DNA of 64,000 nucleotides, from positions 3,217,117-3,281,116 of the forward strand of contig OZ271919.1 of assembly GCA_965602035.1 (NCBI GenBank), written 5' to 3'. The position numbers were made by a program, and so were the translations under genes. This DNA comes from Natronospirillum sp965602035 (GTDB taxonomy: Bacteria > Pseudomonadota > Gammaproteobacteria > Pseudomonadales > Natronospirillaceae). How positions within the stretch are numbered: position 1 is the stretch's first letter; each line of letters begins with the position of its first letter. Under the pieces are notes generated by a model. That model had not been told where the DNA came from. It saw only the letters and a program-made list of their open reading frames with translations, and did not search any database. Of this stretch, positions 25,808 to 35,732 are shown piece after piece.

Positions 25808-27034
25808 ATGCTCCGATTCCTGATACGTGCATTGCTCGCTCTGTTGATTCTGGTAGCGGCTGTCTTTCTGTCTGGCCAATTGATCGAGAACGGACCGCCG
25901 CCGACGTCTGAAGCGGATGCCGAACCGGCCGTTGAAGTGACGGTGCTGCCCGTGTCTGCCGGCCAGTGGCACCCGGAAACGGTCTGGACCGGAGAAGTGG
26001 TGGCACGTGACCGGGTCACGATAACCGCACCGCGCTCGACCGAGGTCCTGTCGGTAGATGTCAGTACAGGTGAATCGGTCGGGGGCGGAGTCCGGCTGCT
26101 CTCGTTGCAACGCGATGACTGGGAGCGCGAACTGGCCCAGGCCCGCGCCGATATTGATGATATCCGGCTGAGTATCGAGCTGGCGGAAGATCAACATGAC
26201 ACAAATCAATCCGCACTGGCGCTGCAACGGGAACTGCTCGCGCAGGCGGAACGGGCGCTTGAGCGTGAGAGAAATCTCGGTGCCCGGGGCGCGTCCACAC
26301 AGGCTGCTCTGGAAGACGCACAATCACGGGTGACGCAGCAGCGACAGGCAATGCTGGAAGTGGAGGCCCGGGTGCGGCGATTTGATCAGGAGCGGGCGCA
26401 GCTTGAACTGCAACTGGAACGTGCCCGGCGTCAGCTTGCACGGCTGGAGGATCAGGGTGACCGGCTGACACCGGAGGCTCCGTTTGCGGGGCGGGTGTCG
26501 GCCGTCCATGTGACCGCGGACGAGAGCGTGGCGGCAGGAGCGCCACTGGTCGAACTGTATGCCCGGGCTTCGAGAGCTTGGCGAGTCACCATACCGGCCG
26601 GAGCGGACGGCCTGGAGGCGTTCCTCGACGGCAGGTGGGTTCCGCTCGATCGCCGTCTCGCCACGACAGGGCAGAGTAGCGGCCGCCCGCAGGGTGATTT
26701 TTTATTGCCTGACACCATGGATTGGGTGCCCGGAGAGACGGTATCAGCGCGGGTGCGTCAGGAAGCGCTCGACAACGTACAATTGATCCCTTCCGGCGCA
26801 CTGTTCGAGGGGGACCGAGTATTCCTGGTAAACGAGCAGGACCGGCTGGAAGAGCAGATGGTTTCCCAGCTTGGCACCACACGCGTTAACGGCGTGAGTT
26901 ACCTGATGATTGACGCGGCGGCACTCCCTGACAACGGTCGAATACTCACGACACGATTGCCGGATGCGCTGACCGGGCTCGCTGTTACGGTGACCAACCG
27001 GATGAGCCAGCCGGCAGCTAACGGAGCGCAGTGA
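25808..27034 (+). CDS. RND efflux periplasmic adaptor (membrane fusion protein)
   Basis: 408 residues. An N-terminal membrane helix (about 2-23) anchors it to the inner membrane. A biotinyl-lipoyl-like half domain with VVARDRVTITAPRSTEVLSVDVSTGESV, a long coiled coil (about 120-220, Glu/Arg/Gln-rich) and a second lipoyl half (DRLTPEAPFAGRVSAVHVTADESV) follow, then the beta-barrel and membrane-proximal domains. It should link the permease, encoded 1 nt downstream, to a TolC-type outer channel. No regulator or channel gene is adjacent, so an unlinked TolC is needed. Substrate unknown. Confidence 0.88.
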   Translation: MLRFLIRALLALLILVAAVFLSGQLIENGPPPTSEADAEPAVEVTVLPVSAGQWHPETVWTGEVVARDRVTITAPRSTEVLSVDVSTGESVGGGVRLLSLQRDDWERELAQARADIDDIRLSIELAEDQHDTNQSALALQRELLAQAERALERERNLGARGASTQAALEDAQSRVTQQRQAMLEVEARVRRFDQERAQLELQLERARRQLARLEDQGDRLTPEAPFAGRVSAVHVTADESVAAGAPLVELYARASRAWRVTIPAGADGLEAFLDGRWVPLDRRLATTGQSSGRPQGDFLLPDTMDWVPGETVSARVRQEALDNVQLIPSGALFEGDRVFLVNEQDRLEEQMVSQLGTTRVNGVSYLMIDAAALPDNGRILTTRLPDALTGLAVTVTNRMSQPAANGAQ

Positions 27035-27035
27035 T

Positions 27036-30000
27036 ATGGCCGCTATGATGTCCCGGCTGCGTGAGAACGCCCTGTTGTCCTATTTTGCAAGGCACCGTGT
27101 TGCGGCCAATCTGTTGATGGTGTTCAGCATTCTGTTGGGCGGCTGGAGCGCGACTGAACTCAATACACAGATATTTCCCGATGTGTCGCCCGGTATCTCC
27201 ACAGTGTCAGTGACCTGGAGTGGCGCTGATGCCAATGCGGTGCTCGAGCAGGTAACGCAGCCGCTTGAGCGACAACTTGAGAATGTCGACGGTGTGGAGC
27301 GAATCCGTTCGAACACCCGCGATGGCAACGCATCGCTTCGGGTCACTTTTGAAGTGGGCGCCGATATAGAACAGACCCGCACCCGGGTGCGCTCGGCGGT
27401 GGAGTCGGTGTCGCTGCCCGGTGATGCAGATACCCCGCGGGTTGAGGCACAGACGTTCTCTGAAACCATTTTGTTCGTCATTTTCTCCTACGACGGCAAT
27501 ACCGAAGACCTCCGGCCACTCATGAGTTCTGTGGAAGACGCGCTGGAACAGCGCGGCATTCCGGAGGTGTCCACGCAGGGTCTGCAGGCACCCATAACCC
27601 ATATAGAGGTGACGCCGGAAACACTGGTTTCACAGGGTTGGACGCTGCAGGAACTGGCCGGCGAAATTCGTGGCGCGAGTGAGCAGTACTCGGCGGGGCA
27701 GGCGGGCCTGGATGAGAACCGCAGGACACTGATCGTTGGTGATCGCATCATCCGTGTACCCGGACTCCGTGAGCTTGCGCTCAGCGATAACCGCACCCTT
27801 GGCCAGATCGCCACCATAGAGGGGCGTGGCAATGACCCACGCCGCATTCTCCGATTCGACGGTCGCAGTGCCCTGTTGCTGGAAGTTGGTCGGTCGCGGG
27901 GCATGGACGCCATCGAGACCTCCGACATCTACCGGGAATGGCACAACGAGTTTATCCCCACCCTGCCCGATACCGTTGACGTATATATTTTCTCGGACGG
28001 CTCGGAGTTTGTGAGCGATAACATTGAACTGCTGGTCAGCAACGGTCTCATGGGGCTGGCACTGGTACTGATCACGCTCTTCGTTTTTCTGAACCTGAGA
28101 GTCGCTTTCTGGACAGCCATGGGAATTCCTGTAGCGATTCTGGCGACCATGGCGTTGCTTTACGCCACCGGCGGTTCGCTCAACTTCTTTTCAATGTTTG
28201 CCATGCTTATGGCGCTCGGGATTATTGTCGACAACGCCATCGTGATTGGTGAGGAAACCCAGTCGATGACGGAACGCGGCGTGGCCAATGAAAATGCCGC
28301 CAGTATGGCTGTCAGCCGACTCTATGCGCCCATTATCGCCTCGTCACTGACGACGATGGCCGCCTTCTTTCCATTGCTGGTCGTACCTGGCGTGTTCGGT
28401 GAGCTGCTAAGACCCATTCCTCTGGTTATTATCTTTGTTCTGGTGGCAGCGCTGATCGAGTGCTTCTTTATCCTGCCCGGTCACCTGCACGGCAGTTTCA
28501 CGCGCGGCAAACAACGTGCGCCTACCCGATTCCGCAACGGTGTCAATCGCGCCGTGGAATTTCTCCGAGAGCAGCTGTACCGCCCGCTGATGCGCTTCAC
28601 CCTGCACAACCGGATGATTACGGTATCGGTGGCAACCTCTCTGCTGATTATAAGTGGTGCAATGGTGGCCGGTGGTCATGTGCCGTTTTCCATGAACCTG
28701 CAGGTTGAGGCGGAAGAAGTCTTTGCCGACGCCTCCTTTCTCGAAAGCGCGACCGATGAGGACATCGAGCAGGTGGTTGCCAGTATGAGAGAGGGGTTGT
28801 CAGTGGCGGAGCAGCAGATCGCTCAGGAGTACGGCCTGGAAACCCCTCTGGTCAGAGACTTTTATTACGAGTACGACCTTGATGCCAAATCAACGTTCTT
28901 TCTTGCCCGGTTGCCTTCACCGGATGACCGGCCATTCAGCAACGATGATTTCCTGACGGCCTGGGATAATGCCGTGCCGCGGGACCAGAGCATTGACCGG
29001 CTGAGCATCAGCGGCCAGGGCGGTGGTGGCGCTGATTCAAGTCAGCTCACGCTGCGTCTGTCGGGCCCGGACAGTGTGTCATTGCGCAATGCCATTGCTG
29101 AGCTGGAAAATCGGCTGATTGCCGAATTCCCTGACCTGCGAAATTTCGACAATACGCTGCCTGCGACCAATACCGAGCGTCGGCTGACACTGTCGCCGGA
29201 AGCCAGGGCCCAGGGGATGACCGCTCAGGGTCTGGCGGGGCAGTTACAGCCGCTTGCCTCCGGCGTGGCCATTCAGTCGTATAATGAGTTTGGCACGGAT
29301 GCAGAAATCCGGTTGCGGCTCGACGAAGAGACGCGCAGCCGTCCTGGTATGATCGATGATCTGCCGATCCGGTTGCCCAACGGTAGCTGGCTACCGTTGC
29401 GTAACCTGGCCAGTGTTGAGGAGCGCCAGGTTCCGACGTCCATTGTTCGGGACGAAGGCCGTCAGGCCGCCTCGCTCACTGCGGATCCGGCAAACGACGA
29501 GGTCGATACCCGGGCGATCCAGCGGGAAATTCAGCGCAATATCATGCCGCAGATCGAGGCTCGATACAGCGTGAGCACCGACTATCAGACCGGTGAGGAC
29601 GCTGCTGAACTGCTGAATAACCTGGTGGTGGCGGCCTGGGCTGCCTTACTGCTGATCTTCATTATTCTGGCCTGGATGTTTCAGTCCTACTCGTGGCCGA
29701 TTGCCGTTATGACCGCCATTCCGTTTGCGATGACCGGCGCGGTTGCCGGCCACTGGCTGCTGGGACTCGACCTGAATTTCCTGTCCTTGTTCGGGCTGTT
29801 CGGGCTGGCCGGTATTGTGATCAACGGTTCGATTATTCTGATCTCGCGTTACCGGGAGTTGCTGGCAGAAGGCATGGGCCTTGAATCGGCATTGATCGAG
29901 GCGAGCTGTCAGCGTTTCCGCCCGGTGACCCTTACCACTCTGACGACTGTCATGGGTCTGGTGCCAGTGTTGCTGGAAACCTCAGTGCAGGCACAATTGA

Positions 30001-30134
30001 TTCGCAGCATGGCGACGTCGCTGGCGTTCGGCCTGGGCTATGGCGCCATTCTGGTGCTGCTGGTAATTCCCTGCGTATTGAGTCTGTTACAGAGTCTTGG
30101 CAACGCGGTCTCCCGGCTGGGTCGGCTCCTCTAA
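27036..30134 (+). CDS. RND efflux permease, inner-membrane pump
   Basis: 1032 residues, the full size of AcrB-type pumps. Twelve transmembrane helices with two large periplasmic loops are evident, including AANLLMVFSILLGGW at the N-terminus and LLLIFIILAWMFQSYSWPIAVM in the second half. The proton-relay segment in TM4 reads ALGIIVDNAIVIGEE, so the second Asp of the AcrB Asp-Asp pair is Asn here. Many uncharacterised HAE-type pumps show this variant. It is coupled to the adaptor gene. The 3' end overlaps the stop codon of the convergent alpha-galactosidase gene by 4 nt. Confidence 0.9.
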   Translation: MAAMMSRLRENALLSYFARHRVAANLLMVFSILLGGWSATELNTQIFPDVSPGISTVSVTWSGADANAVLEQVTQPLERQLENVDGVERIRSNTRDGNASLRVTFEVGADIEQTRTRVRSAVESVSLPGDADTPRVEAQTFSETILFVIFSYDGNTEDLRPLMSSVEDALEQRGIPEVSTQGLQAPITHIEVTPETLVSQGWTLQELAGEIRGASEQYSAGQAGLDENRRTLIVGDRIIRVPGLRELALSDNRTLGQIATIEGRGNDPRRILRFDGRSALLLEVGRSRGMDAIETSDIYREWHNEFIPTLPDTVDVYIFSDGSEFVSDNIELLVSNGLMGLALVLITLFVFLNLRVAFWTAMGIPVAILATMALLYATGGSLNFFSMFAMLMALGIIVDNAIVIGEETQSMTERGVANENAASMAVSRLYAPIIASSLTTMAAFFPLLVVPGVFGELLRPIPLVIIFVLVAALIECFFILPGHLHGSFTRGKQRAPTRFRNGVNRAVEFLREQLYRPLMRFTLHNRMITVSVATSLLIISGAMVAGGHVPFSMNLQVEAEEVFADASFLESATDEDIEQVVASMREGLSVAEQQIAQEYGLETPLVRDFYYEYDLDAKSTFFLARLPSPDDRPFSNDDFLTAWDNAVPRDQSIDRLSISGQGGGGADSSQLTLRLSGPDSVSLRNAIAELENRLIAEFPDLRNFDNTLPATNTERRLTLSPEARAQGMTAQGLAGQLQPLASGVAIQSYNEFGTDAEIRLRLDEETRSRPGMIDDLPIRLPNGSWLPLRNLASVEERQVPTSIVRDEGRQAASLTADPANDEVDTRAIQREIQRNIMPQIEARYSVSTDYQTGEDAAELLNNLVVAAWAALLLIFIILAWMFQSYSWPIAVMTAIPFAMTGAVAGHWLLGLDLNFLSLFGLFGLAGIVINGSIILISRYRELLAEGMGLESALIEASCQRFRPVTLTTLTTVMGLVPVLLETSVQAQLIRSMATSLAFGLGYGAILVLLVIPCVLSLLQSLGNAVSRLGRLL

Positions 30135-32266
30135 GGGAGGGCGTCCAGTTCGAGCAGGCAGGCCGACTCCGGATGGAGTACAGGCAACTGCAATCCGGCT
30201 TCCATCAACAGAGCGCCGGAAAACCGCCCACCGCCCTGTTTCTCGAGCTCGGAAGGCACAGGGCTCGGGCCCCGAGCACCCTCCGGCAGCCATAACCTGA
30301 CGTTGTAAACACGCCGGGGGTCCAGCCCGCTGAACAGCAGCGGCGGCGTCAGCATTTGCTCCGGCAGTGCGAGTGTCACTGCGGCGAAGAGGGCCTGCGT
30401 CTGGTCCTCAGAGACGACACCATAGGCCTGTAACGCGTTGTCGGCGGTGTCCAGACGAACCATGTTGCCGGAATGAAGCAGTGCACGGTGCCGTTTATAA
30501 ATGTCGACCAGTTCCCGCGTCTGTGCCTTTTCCCGGTCGGTCATTGAAACGACATTCAGCTCCAGACCCATGTGACCGAACAACGCGGTGATCAGGCGGA
30601 AACCGAGACTGTGTTGCCGGCCTGTGGTGTGGTTCGGGTTGTCGCTGATGTGTGACCCGTTGATTTCGGGTGGGAAAAAATAGGAAAAGTTCCGCTGCAT
30701 GCGCTGTCGCTCCAGAGCGTCGATGCAATCCGACGTCCAGACGCGCTGGGTGTGGCGCAGAATACCGAAGTCTATCCGGCCGCCCCCTGAGGCACAGCTT
30801 TCAATTTCTACCTGAGGGTGTGCGGCACGGATACGAGCGATCAGTGTGTAAACAGCATTCGTCTGCGCATGCACGCTGGCGATACCGTCCTTGTTGCCGG
30901 GTTGCGTCAGATCCCGGTTCATATCCCATTTGATGTACTGAATGTTGTATTGCCGCAGCAGCCCATCGATGCGGTCAAACAGAAAGTCGCTGACCTCAGC
31001 CCGGGAAAGATCCAGAACATACTGATGGCGGCCGAGCGGTTGCTCGTATGCCGGCAGAGCCAGCACCCAGTCCGGGTGCGCCCGGTACAGGTCGGAATTC
31101 GCATTGACCATTTCGGGTTCAAACCAGAGCCCGAATTCCATGCCGGCTGCATTTACCGCATCCACCAGATAATGCAGGCCACCGGGATGCTTGCTCTCGT
31201 TCACCCACCAGTCGCCAAGCCCCGCCGTATCGTCATGGCGTTCGCCGAACCAGCCATCGTCCAGAATAAATCGCTCCACGCCGACAGCGGCAGCTTCTTT
31301 CACCATCGCCAGTAACTGTTTGGGCTCGTGGTTGAAATAGACACCTTCCCAGGTGTTGAGGTGAACGGGCCGGGGTTTTTCGTAGATCTGAGGGGCAAGT
31401 ACCTGGCTGCGAAGGTATTGGTGGTACACGGATGACAGGCCATTAAGCCCGGCGTCGGACCACGCGCCATAGACAGTCGGCGTGTCGTAGCGTTCGCCGG
31501 GCGCGAGGCTGACCTCCCCCGGATACAACCACTCGCTGAGTTGGAGGTGACGATCGCCATGAGAGGTTTTTTCGGCAACGAGCTGGTGATTGCCGCTCCA
31601 GCCAAGGTGCAGCCCCCAGACTTCCCCTGCGGTTTCTCGGAACCCGGGGACGCCGGCGATCACGCCCGGGAACGTATCGTGTGACGTGCGGCCGCGGCGG
31701 TTTTCCTGAATCAGTCGGTCTTTGGGCCAGCGCTTGCGTTCGGCGAGAAACTCCTGAATCCAGCGCCCGTGAAATGTAAGCAGCTCATCGGCTCGTGCGG
31801 GCAGGAGAAATGACAAACCCAGTTTCTGGAGCGTGTAGGGCGTATCTCCGTGATTCTCCAGTGTCGCCGACGCGGTCAGCATATCGGTAGAGGGGTCCAG
31901 TTTCAGCCGAATTTCCAGTGTCAGTCCGGCCTCGGTGTCGTCCCCGATGTACTGCATGATTTCGGGGGAGGGCGAGGCAAAGCGCTGGCACTGAAACTGA
32001 GGCGCCCAGCGCATCTGCGCACTATGGCCCTCCAGTCCCGCTGAACCGAGAAAACCGCGCCCGGCTTCCGGCACCAGGCTCAGCGGTGGGTGGTTGTCGA
32101 GCGTGCCGGCATGAGCCGGTTTGCTGTGCAGAGTATCAAGCGCAGCGGGGTCGGTATCCGTCGGTAGTTTCCGGCCCCAGTAGAGGAGTGCGGGTACCCC
32201 ATGAGCCGGGCACGCCAGTATTGCGCTGGAGCGCTTGCCATGCAGAGCGATGACCTGCCGGTTCAT
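30131..32266 (-). CDS. Alpha-galactosidase, glycoside hydrolase family 36
   Basis: 711 residues, normal GH36 length (E. coli RafA 708). It releases terminal alpha-linked galactose from melibiose, raffinose or galactosylglycerol-type compounds. The catalytic nucleophile is Asp448 in KWDMNRD; the acid/base region is SCASGGGRIDFGIL with WTSDCIDA. DDGWFGERHDD near residue 340 is the usual substrate-binding segment. No signal peptide, hence cytoplasmic. The ATG at 32266 overlaps the galK stop (ATGA), so it is the last gene of a galT-galK-GH36 operon. Confidence 0.93.
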   Translation of the reverse strand: MNRQVIALHGKRSSAILACPAHGVPALLYWGRKLPTDTDPAALDTLHSKPAHAGTLDNHPPLSLVPEAGRGFLGSAGLEGHSAQMRWAPQFQCQRFASPSPEIMQYIGDDTEAGLTLEIRLKLDPSTDMLTASATLENHGDTPYTLQKLGLSFLLPARADELLTFHGRWIQEFLAERKRWPKDRLIQENRRGRTSHDTFPGVIAGVPGFRETAGEVWGLHLGWSGNHQLVAEKTSHGDRHLQLSEWLYPGEVSLAPGERYDTPTVYGAWSDAGLNGLSSVYHQYLRSQVLAPQIYEKPRPVHLNTWEGVYFNHEPKQLLAMVKEAAAVGVERFILDDGWFGERHDDTAGLGDWWVNESKHPGGLHYLVDAVNAAGMEFGLWFEPEMVNANSDLYRAHPDWVLALPAYEQPLGRHQYVLDLSRAEVSDFLFDRIDGLLRQYNIQYIKWDMNRDLTQPGNKDGIASVHAQTNAVYTLIARIRAAHPQVEIESCASGGGRIDFGILRHTQRVWTSDCIDALERQRMQRNFSYFFPPEINGSHISDNPNHTTGRQHSLGFRLITALFGHMGLELNVVSMTDREKAQTRELVDIYKRHRALLHSGNMVRLDTADNALQAYGVVSEDQTQALFAAVTLALPEQMLTPPLLFSGLDPRRVYNVRLWLPEGARGPSPVPSELEKQGGGRFSGALLMEAGLQLPVLHPESACLLELDALP

Positions 32267-33456
32267 ACAGACGCTCCGCTCCTGTTGCACTCTGCAACGG
32301 GGGTGGAAAAGGCCCCAGCCGTTGCCCTGGCCTCAATCACCATGGGATGGCAACCCGTCTCCGCTTCATAACGTTGATTAACGGCTTCGATCAGGCCGGG
32401 TATGACATGCGCCGGTGCCACGGCAACCACACAGCCGCCGAAGCCGCCTCCGGTCATTCGTGCACCGGTCTGGCCGTTGCCGGCGTCGTTGAGAATGTCG
32501 ACAAGCCGGTCAATCTCTGGCGTTGTAATCTCGAAGTCGTCTCGCATGCTGGCGTGCGACTCGACCATGGCCGGAATCAGGCGGTGCAGTTTGCCCTCGC
32601 GAATGGCCGCAGCCGCCTTCACCGTTCGGGCATTTTCTGTCAGAACATGACGGGCTCTTCGGAAGACGAGCTCCGAAAGCTCGTCCTGTGCCTCGAGCAA
32701 GGTGGACAATTGCAGCTCTCTCAGCGTACTGATCCCGAAATGCCGTGCGGCTGCCTCGCATTGTTCACGCCGCTGGTTGTATTCGCTGTCCACGAGGCCC
32801 CGTCGAACGCCGCTGTGGACGATCAGAATCCGCCAGTCCTGTGGCATTGCAACCGCTGTGGTACTCAGATCGCGACAGTCGATCAACAGCGCGCTGTTGG
32901 CTTCTCCGCGGGCCGATATCAGTTGGTCCATGATGCCGCAGGCGCAGCCAACAAAATCGTTCTCGGCCGCCTGGCCCACCAGAGCAGCCTCGGTGGGATC
33001 AATGGTTTCACCGCTCATGGCGAGCAGCGTACGAATCAGCGCCAGTTCAAGGCTTGCGGAACTGCTCAGGCCAGCGCCGGACGGGATGTTCCCGGTGATC
33101 AGCAACTCGCCTCCGACCAGTTCGTAGCCGCGCTTTTTCAGCTCTATGACAACGCCCCGCAGGTAATCGGTCCAGGGCATGGCGTTGTCTCGTTGCTGGC
33201 TCGCAGAAATCGGTACACTGGCCCGTTGATGGTCGACATCCGCGGCAACGGTCACAAGGCGGGTTGATCCGGGTACGGTGCGGAAGGCAACCCAGGTGCC
33301 GAGGTCAATAGCGGCTGGCAGCACGAACCCGGCGTTGTAGTCTGTATGCTCGCCGATCAGGTTCACCCGCCCGGGCGCAAAGGCAATGCCATCCGGTGCT
33401 GCGTCGAACTGGTTTCTGAATGCGGTGGTTACCTCGATCAGTGAATTATCGGCCAT
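32263..33456 (-). CDS. galK: Galactokinase
   Basis: 397 residues. It phosphorylates galactose at C1 in the Leloir pathway. The galactokinase signature GRVNLIGEHTDYNAGFVLP is at residues 29-47, the GHMP nucleotide loop is GNIPSGAGLSSSASLE, and the C-terminal motif is ARMTGGGFGGCVVAVA. The start follows the galT stop by 3 nt, and the end overlaps the alpha-galactosidase start, so galT, galK and the GH36 gene form one tightly spaced operon. Confidence 0.97.
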   Translation of the reverse strand: MADNSLIEVTTAFRNQFDAAPDGIAFAPGRVNLIGEHTDYNAGFVLPAAIDLGTWVAFRTVPGSTRLVTVAADVDHQRASVPISASQQRDNAMPWTDYLRGVVIELKKRGYELVGGELLITGNIPSGAGLSSSASLELALIRTLLAMSGETIDPTEAALVGQAAENDFVGCACGIMDQLISARGEANSALLIDCRDLSTTAVAMPQDWRILIVHSGVRRGLVDSEYNQRREQCEAAARHFGISTLRELQLSTLLEAQDELSELVFRRARHVLTENARTVKAAAAIREGKLHRLIPAMVESHASMRDDFEITTPEIDRLVDILNDAGNGQTGARMTGGGFGGCVVAVAPAHVIPGLIEAVNQRYEAETGCHPMVIEARATAGAFSTPVAECNRSGASV

Positions 33457-33459
33457 TGA

Positions 33460-34527
33460 TCATACCTCCGGCGCGCCGGCACTGAGCCGGAAGTGAGTGG
33501 TTGGCTGTTGCCGCAGACGCTCAGCAGCCTGTTCCGCCGTCAGGTCGCGCTGACTTTCCGCCATCATTTCATAGCCGACCATGAACTTGCGCACATTGGC
33601 GCTGCGTAACAGCGGTGGGAAGAAATGCGCATGTACCTGCCAGGGCCCGGTGTCTGAGCCGTCGAAGGGGGCCCCGTGCCAGCCCATTGAGTAGGGGAAA
33701 GAACACTGAAAGAGATTATCGTAGCGGCTGGTCAATTGGCGAAGTATTGCCGCCAGCGAGCGGGATTCCGCCCCCGTGAGGTCATTGAGCCTCGGGCGGT
33801 GAGCCCGCGGCAACAACAGGGTCTCGAATGGCCAGGCAGCCCAGTATGGCACGAGCGCTACCCAGTGCTCGTTGGTGTCGACAAGACGCGAACCATCAGC
33901 CAGTTCCCGCGCCAGATAGTCCACCAGCAACGGTGTGCCGTGCCGGCTTTCGTACTGCGTCTGGCTTTCGTGCTCTCGAGCAGCCAGTGTCGGCAATTGT
34001 GGTTGCGCCCATATCTGCCCATGCGGGTGCGGGTTGGAGCAGCCCATCATGGCACCCTTGTTCTCAAAGATCTGCACCCACGCGTACTGCTGGCCAAGCG
34101 ATGTCAGTTGGGCTTGCCAGGTCTGAACGACAGACTCCGCCTCAGCCTGACTCAGCAGAGGCAACGTCTTGGCATGATCGGGCGAAAAACAGATGACACG
34201 GCAGGTTCCGCGCTCGGCTGAAAACCGGAACAGGGGGTCTTCCTGCTCCGCCTCCGGCGTATCGGGGCTCAGGGCAGCGAAGTCATTCGTGAACACATAG
34301 GTAGAGTCGTAATCCGGGTTCCGATCGCCATTGACCCGGTCATTGCCCGGGCACAGGTAGCAGCCCGGATCATGGCTGGGCCTGGCTTCCCACTGGCTGT
34401 CTTCCACCATGCCCTGCCAGGGCCGTTTCGACCGGTGCGGGGATACCAATACCCAGTCTCCCGTAAGGGGGTTATAGCGACGGTGTGGATGATCGGAAAA
34501 GGAAAAAACGGGTGCGGATCCGGCCAT
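33460..34527 (-). CDS. galT: Galactose-1-phosphate uridylyltransferase
   Basis: 355 residues (E. coli 348). It exchanges UMP between UDP-glucose and galactose 1-phosphate. The catalytic histidine motif is SNPHPHGQIW near residue 165, with the zinc-ligand region CYLCPGNDRVNGDRNPDY at the N-terminus. GGAGCACTC just upstream supports the start at 34527; in-frame upstream ATG codons would cross the operator region. First gene of the gal operon, led by the operator at 34586. Confidence 0.97.
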   Translation of the reverse strand: MAGSAPVFSFSDHPHRRYNPLTGDWVLVSPHRSKRPWQGMVEDSQWEARPSHDPGCYLCPGNDRVNGDRNPDYDSTYVFTNDFAALSPDTPEAEQEDPLFRFSAERGTCRVICFSPDHAKTLPLLSQAEAESVVQTWQAQLTSLGQQYAWVQIFENKGAMMGCSNPHPHGQIWAQPQLPTLAAREHESQTQYESRHGTPLLVDYLARELADGSRLVDTNEHWVALVPYWAAWPFETLLLPRAHRPRLNDLTGAESRSLAAILRQLTSRYDNLFQCSFPYSMGWHGAPFDGSDTGPWQVHAHFFPPLLRSANVRKFMVGYEMMAESQRDLTAEQAAERLRQQPTTHFRLSAGAPEV

Positions 34528-34585
34528 GAGTGCTCCAGGGTCCTGACAGGTTGTTAGCATTATGGGAATCATTATGGATGAGCTA

Positions 34586-34597
34586 GAAAACGTTTTC
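34586..34597. promoter_or_regulatory. LacI-family operator between galT and the regulator gene
   Basis: A perfect 12-bp palindrome, GAAAACGTTTTC. A second, degenerate copy (GGAAAACGTTTGCG) lies at 34664-34677. The pair lies in the divergent promoter region of galT and the LacI-type regulator, suggesting both are repressed and autoregulated. The same element recurs at 38246, 38384, 40261 and 41425. Confidence 0.75.
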
Positions 34598-34717
34598 AAG
34601 CTCATGGCTGGTTATATGGAGTCACCGCAATCAGGAGTTGCAGGAACCTGTCAGATGTTGCCCGGAAAACGTTTGCGCACTAGACTTGAGCCAGTTTAAT
34701 GGGCGGGTGAATCCGGT

Positions 34718-35728
34718 TTGGCCAATATCAAAGACGTTGCACGGGAAGCGCGGGTTTCCGTGTCGACCGTATCTCGTGTTGTGAACGGTTCGGCCCGTGT
34801 GGCACCGGAAAAACGTGACGCCGTGCTGGGTGCGATGCAGGCGCTGAACTACCAGCCGAACAGCCTTGCGCGTGCTTTGGTCAATCGGCGCTCGAATACC
34901 GTTGGCCTCATGGTCGGGGAGCTGGGGTCGCCGTTTTTCGCACAATTGATGTCCGGTGTGGACGAGGTGGTTGTTGCCGGCGGCCGCAACCTCATGATGA
35001 TGTCCGGTTTCAACGACGCAACCCGGGAAGAAGTGGCGCTGGATCTGCTTCAGCAGCGCCAGTGTGATGCCCTTATTCTGCATGCCAAGGGTCTGAGCGA
35101 TAAGCGCCTCCAGGAGGTGGCGGCGGGCTCGACACCGGTTATTTTTGTAAACCGCCTGGTGCCGGGGTACGAGGATCGCAGCATTTATCTGGACAACGTA
35201 CATGGTGCGTATCTGGCAACACGCCATCTGCTCGGGCGTGGTCATCGAAAGGTGGCGTTTATCTGCTCGAATATGCGCCAGGTTGCCGATGGCGCCGAGC
35301 GGCTGGCGGGGTATCGGCGGGCGTTGGAAGAGTTTGGCGTGGATTACGACGAACGCTACGTTGCCTGGGCGTTTCCGAATGAGGACGGTGGCAACGAAGC
35401 GATGAGCCGGTTGCTGGAAAACCACCAGGATTTTACGGCCGTTATGGCCTACAACGACGTAATGGCGGCGGGCGCGATCGGGCTGCTGCTCGACAGTGGG
35501 TTCGAAGTGCCGAACGATATGTCAGTGGTTGGTTTCGACGATGTGGTTATCACCAAGTATCTTCGGCCCCGGCTGACGACGATTCACTACCCCATTGGCG
35601 AAATGGGGAGAACAGCGGCTCGGCTTGCCAACGAAATACTGGAGAATCGTGTGACCCTGACCACTGAGCAACTGCGGTTCACTCCCCGACTGGTCGTCCG
35701 CAACTCGGTGCGGACGCTGCGCGTCTGA
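34718..35728 (+). CDS. LacI-family transcriptional regulator of galactoside genes
   Basis: 336 residues. The HTH (NIKDVAREARVSVSTVSRVVNG, residues 3-24) is followed by the LacI hinge and a periplasmic-binding-type sensor domain (VGLMVGELGSPFFAQLMSGV, then VVGFDDVVITKYLRPRLTTI). The start codon is TTG at 34718, because a stop lies three codons upstream in frame and the family N-terminus begins here. The operator sequence it should recognise, GAAAACGTTTTC, occurs on its own promoter and in front of the importer, galM and lacZ. The inducer is probably a galactoside or galactose. It converges on galE with 4 nt between stops. Confidence 0.9.
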   Translation: MANIKDVAREARVSVSTVSRVVNGSARVAPEKRDAVLGAMQALNYQPNSLARALVNRRSNTVGLMVGELGSPFFAQLMSGVDEVVVAGGRNLMMMSGFNDATREEVALDLLQQRQCDALILHAKGLSDKRLQEVAAGSTPVIFVNRLVPGYEDRSIYLDNVHGAYLATRHLLGRGHRKVAFICSNMRQVADGAERLAGYRRALEEFGVDYDERYVAWAFPNEDGGNEAMSRLLENHQDFTAVMAYNDVMAAGAIGLLLDSGFEVPNDMSVVGFDDVVITKYLRPRLTTIHYPIGEMGRTAARLANEILENRVTLTTEQLRFTPRLVVRNSVRTLRV

Positions 35729-35732
35729 ACGG

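Noticed and set aside
34527..34605. Longer galT beginning at 34605
   Set aside because: The extension covers the operator at 34586 and has no ribosome-binding site; the start at 34527 has GGAGCACTC.
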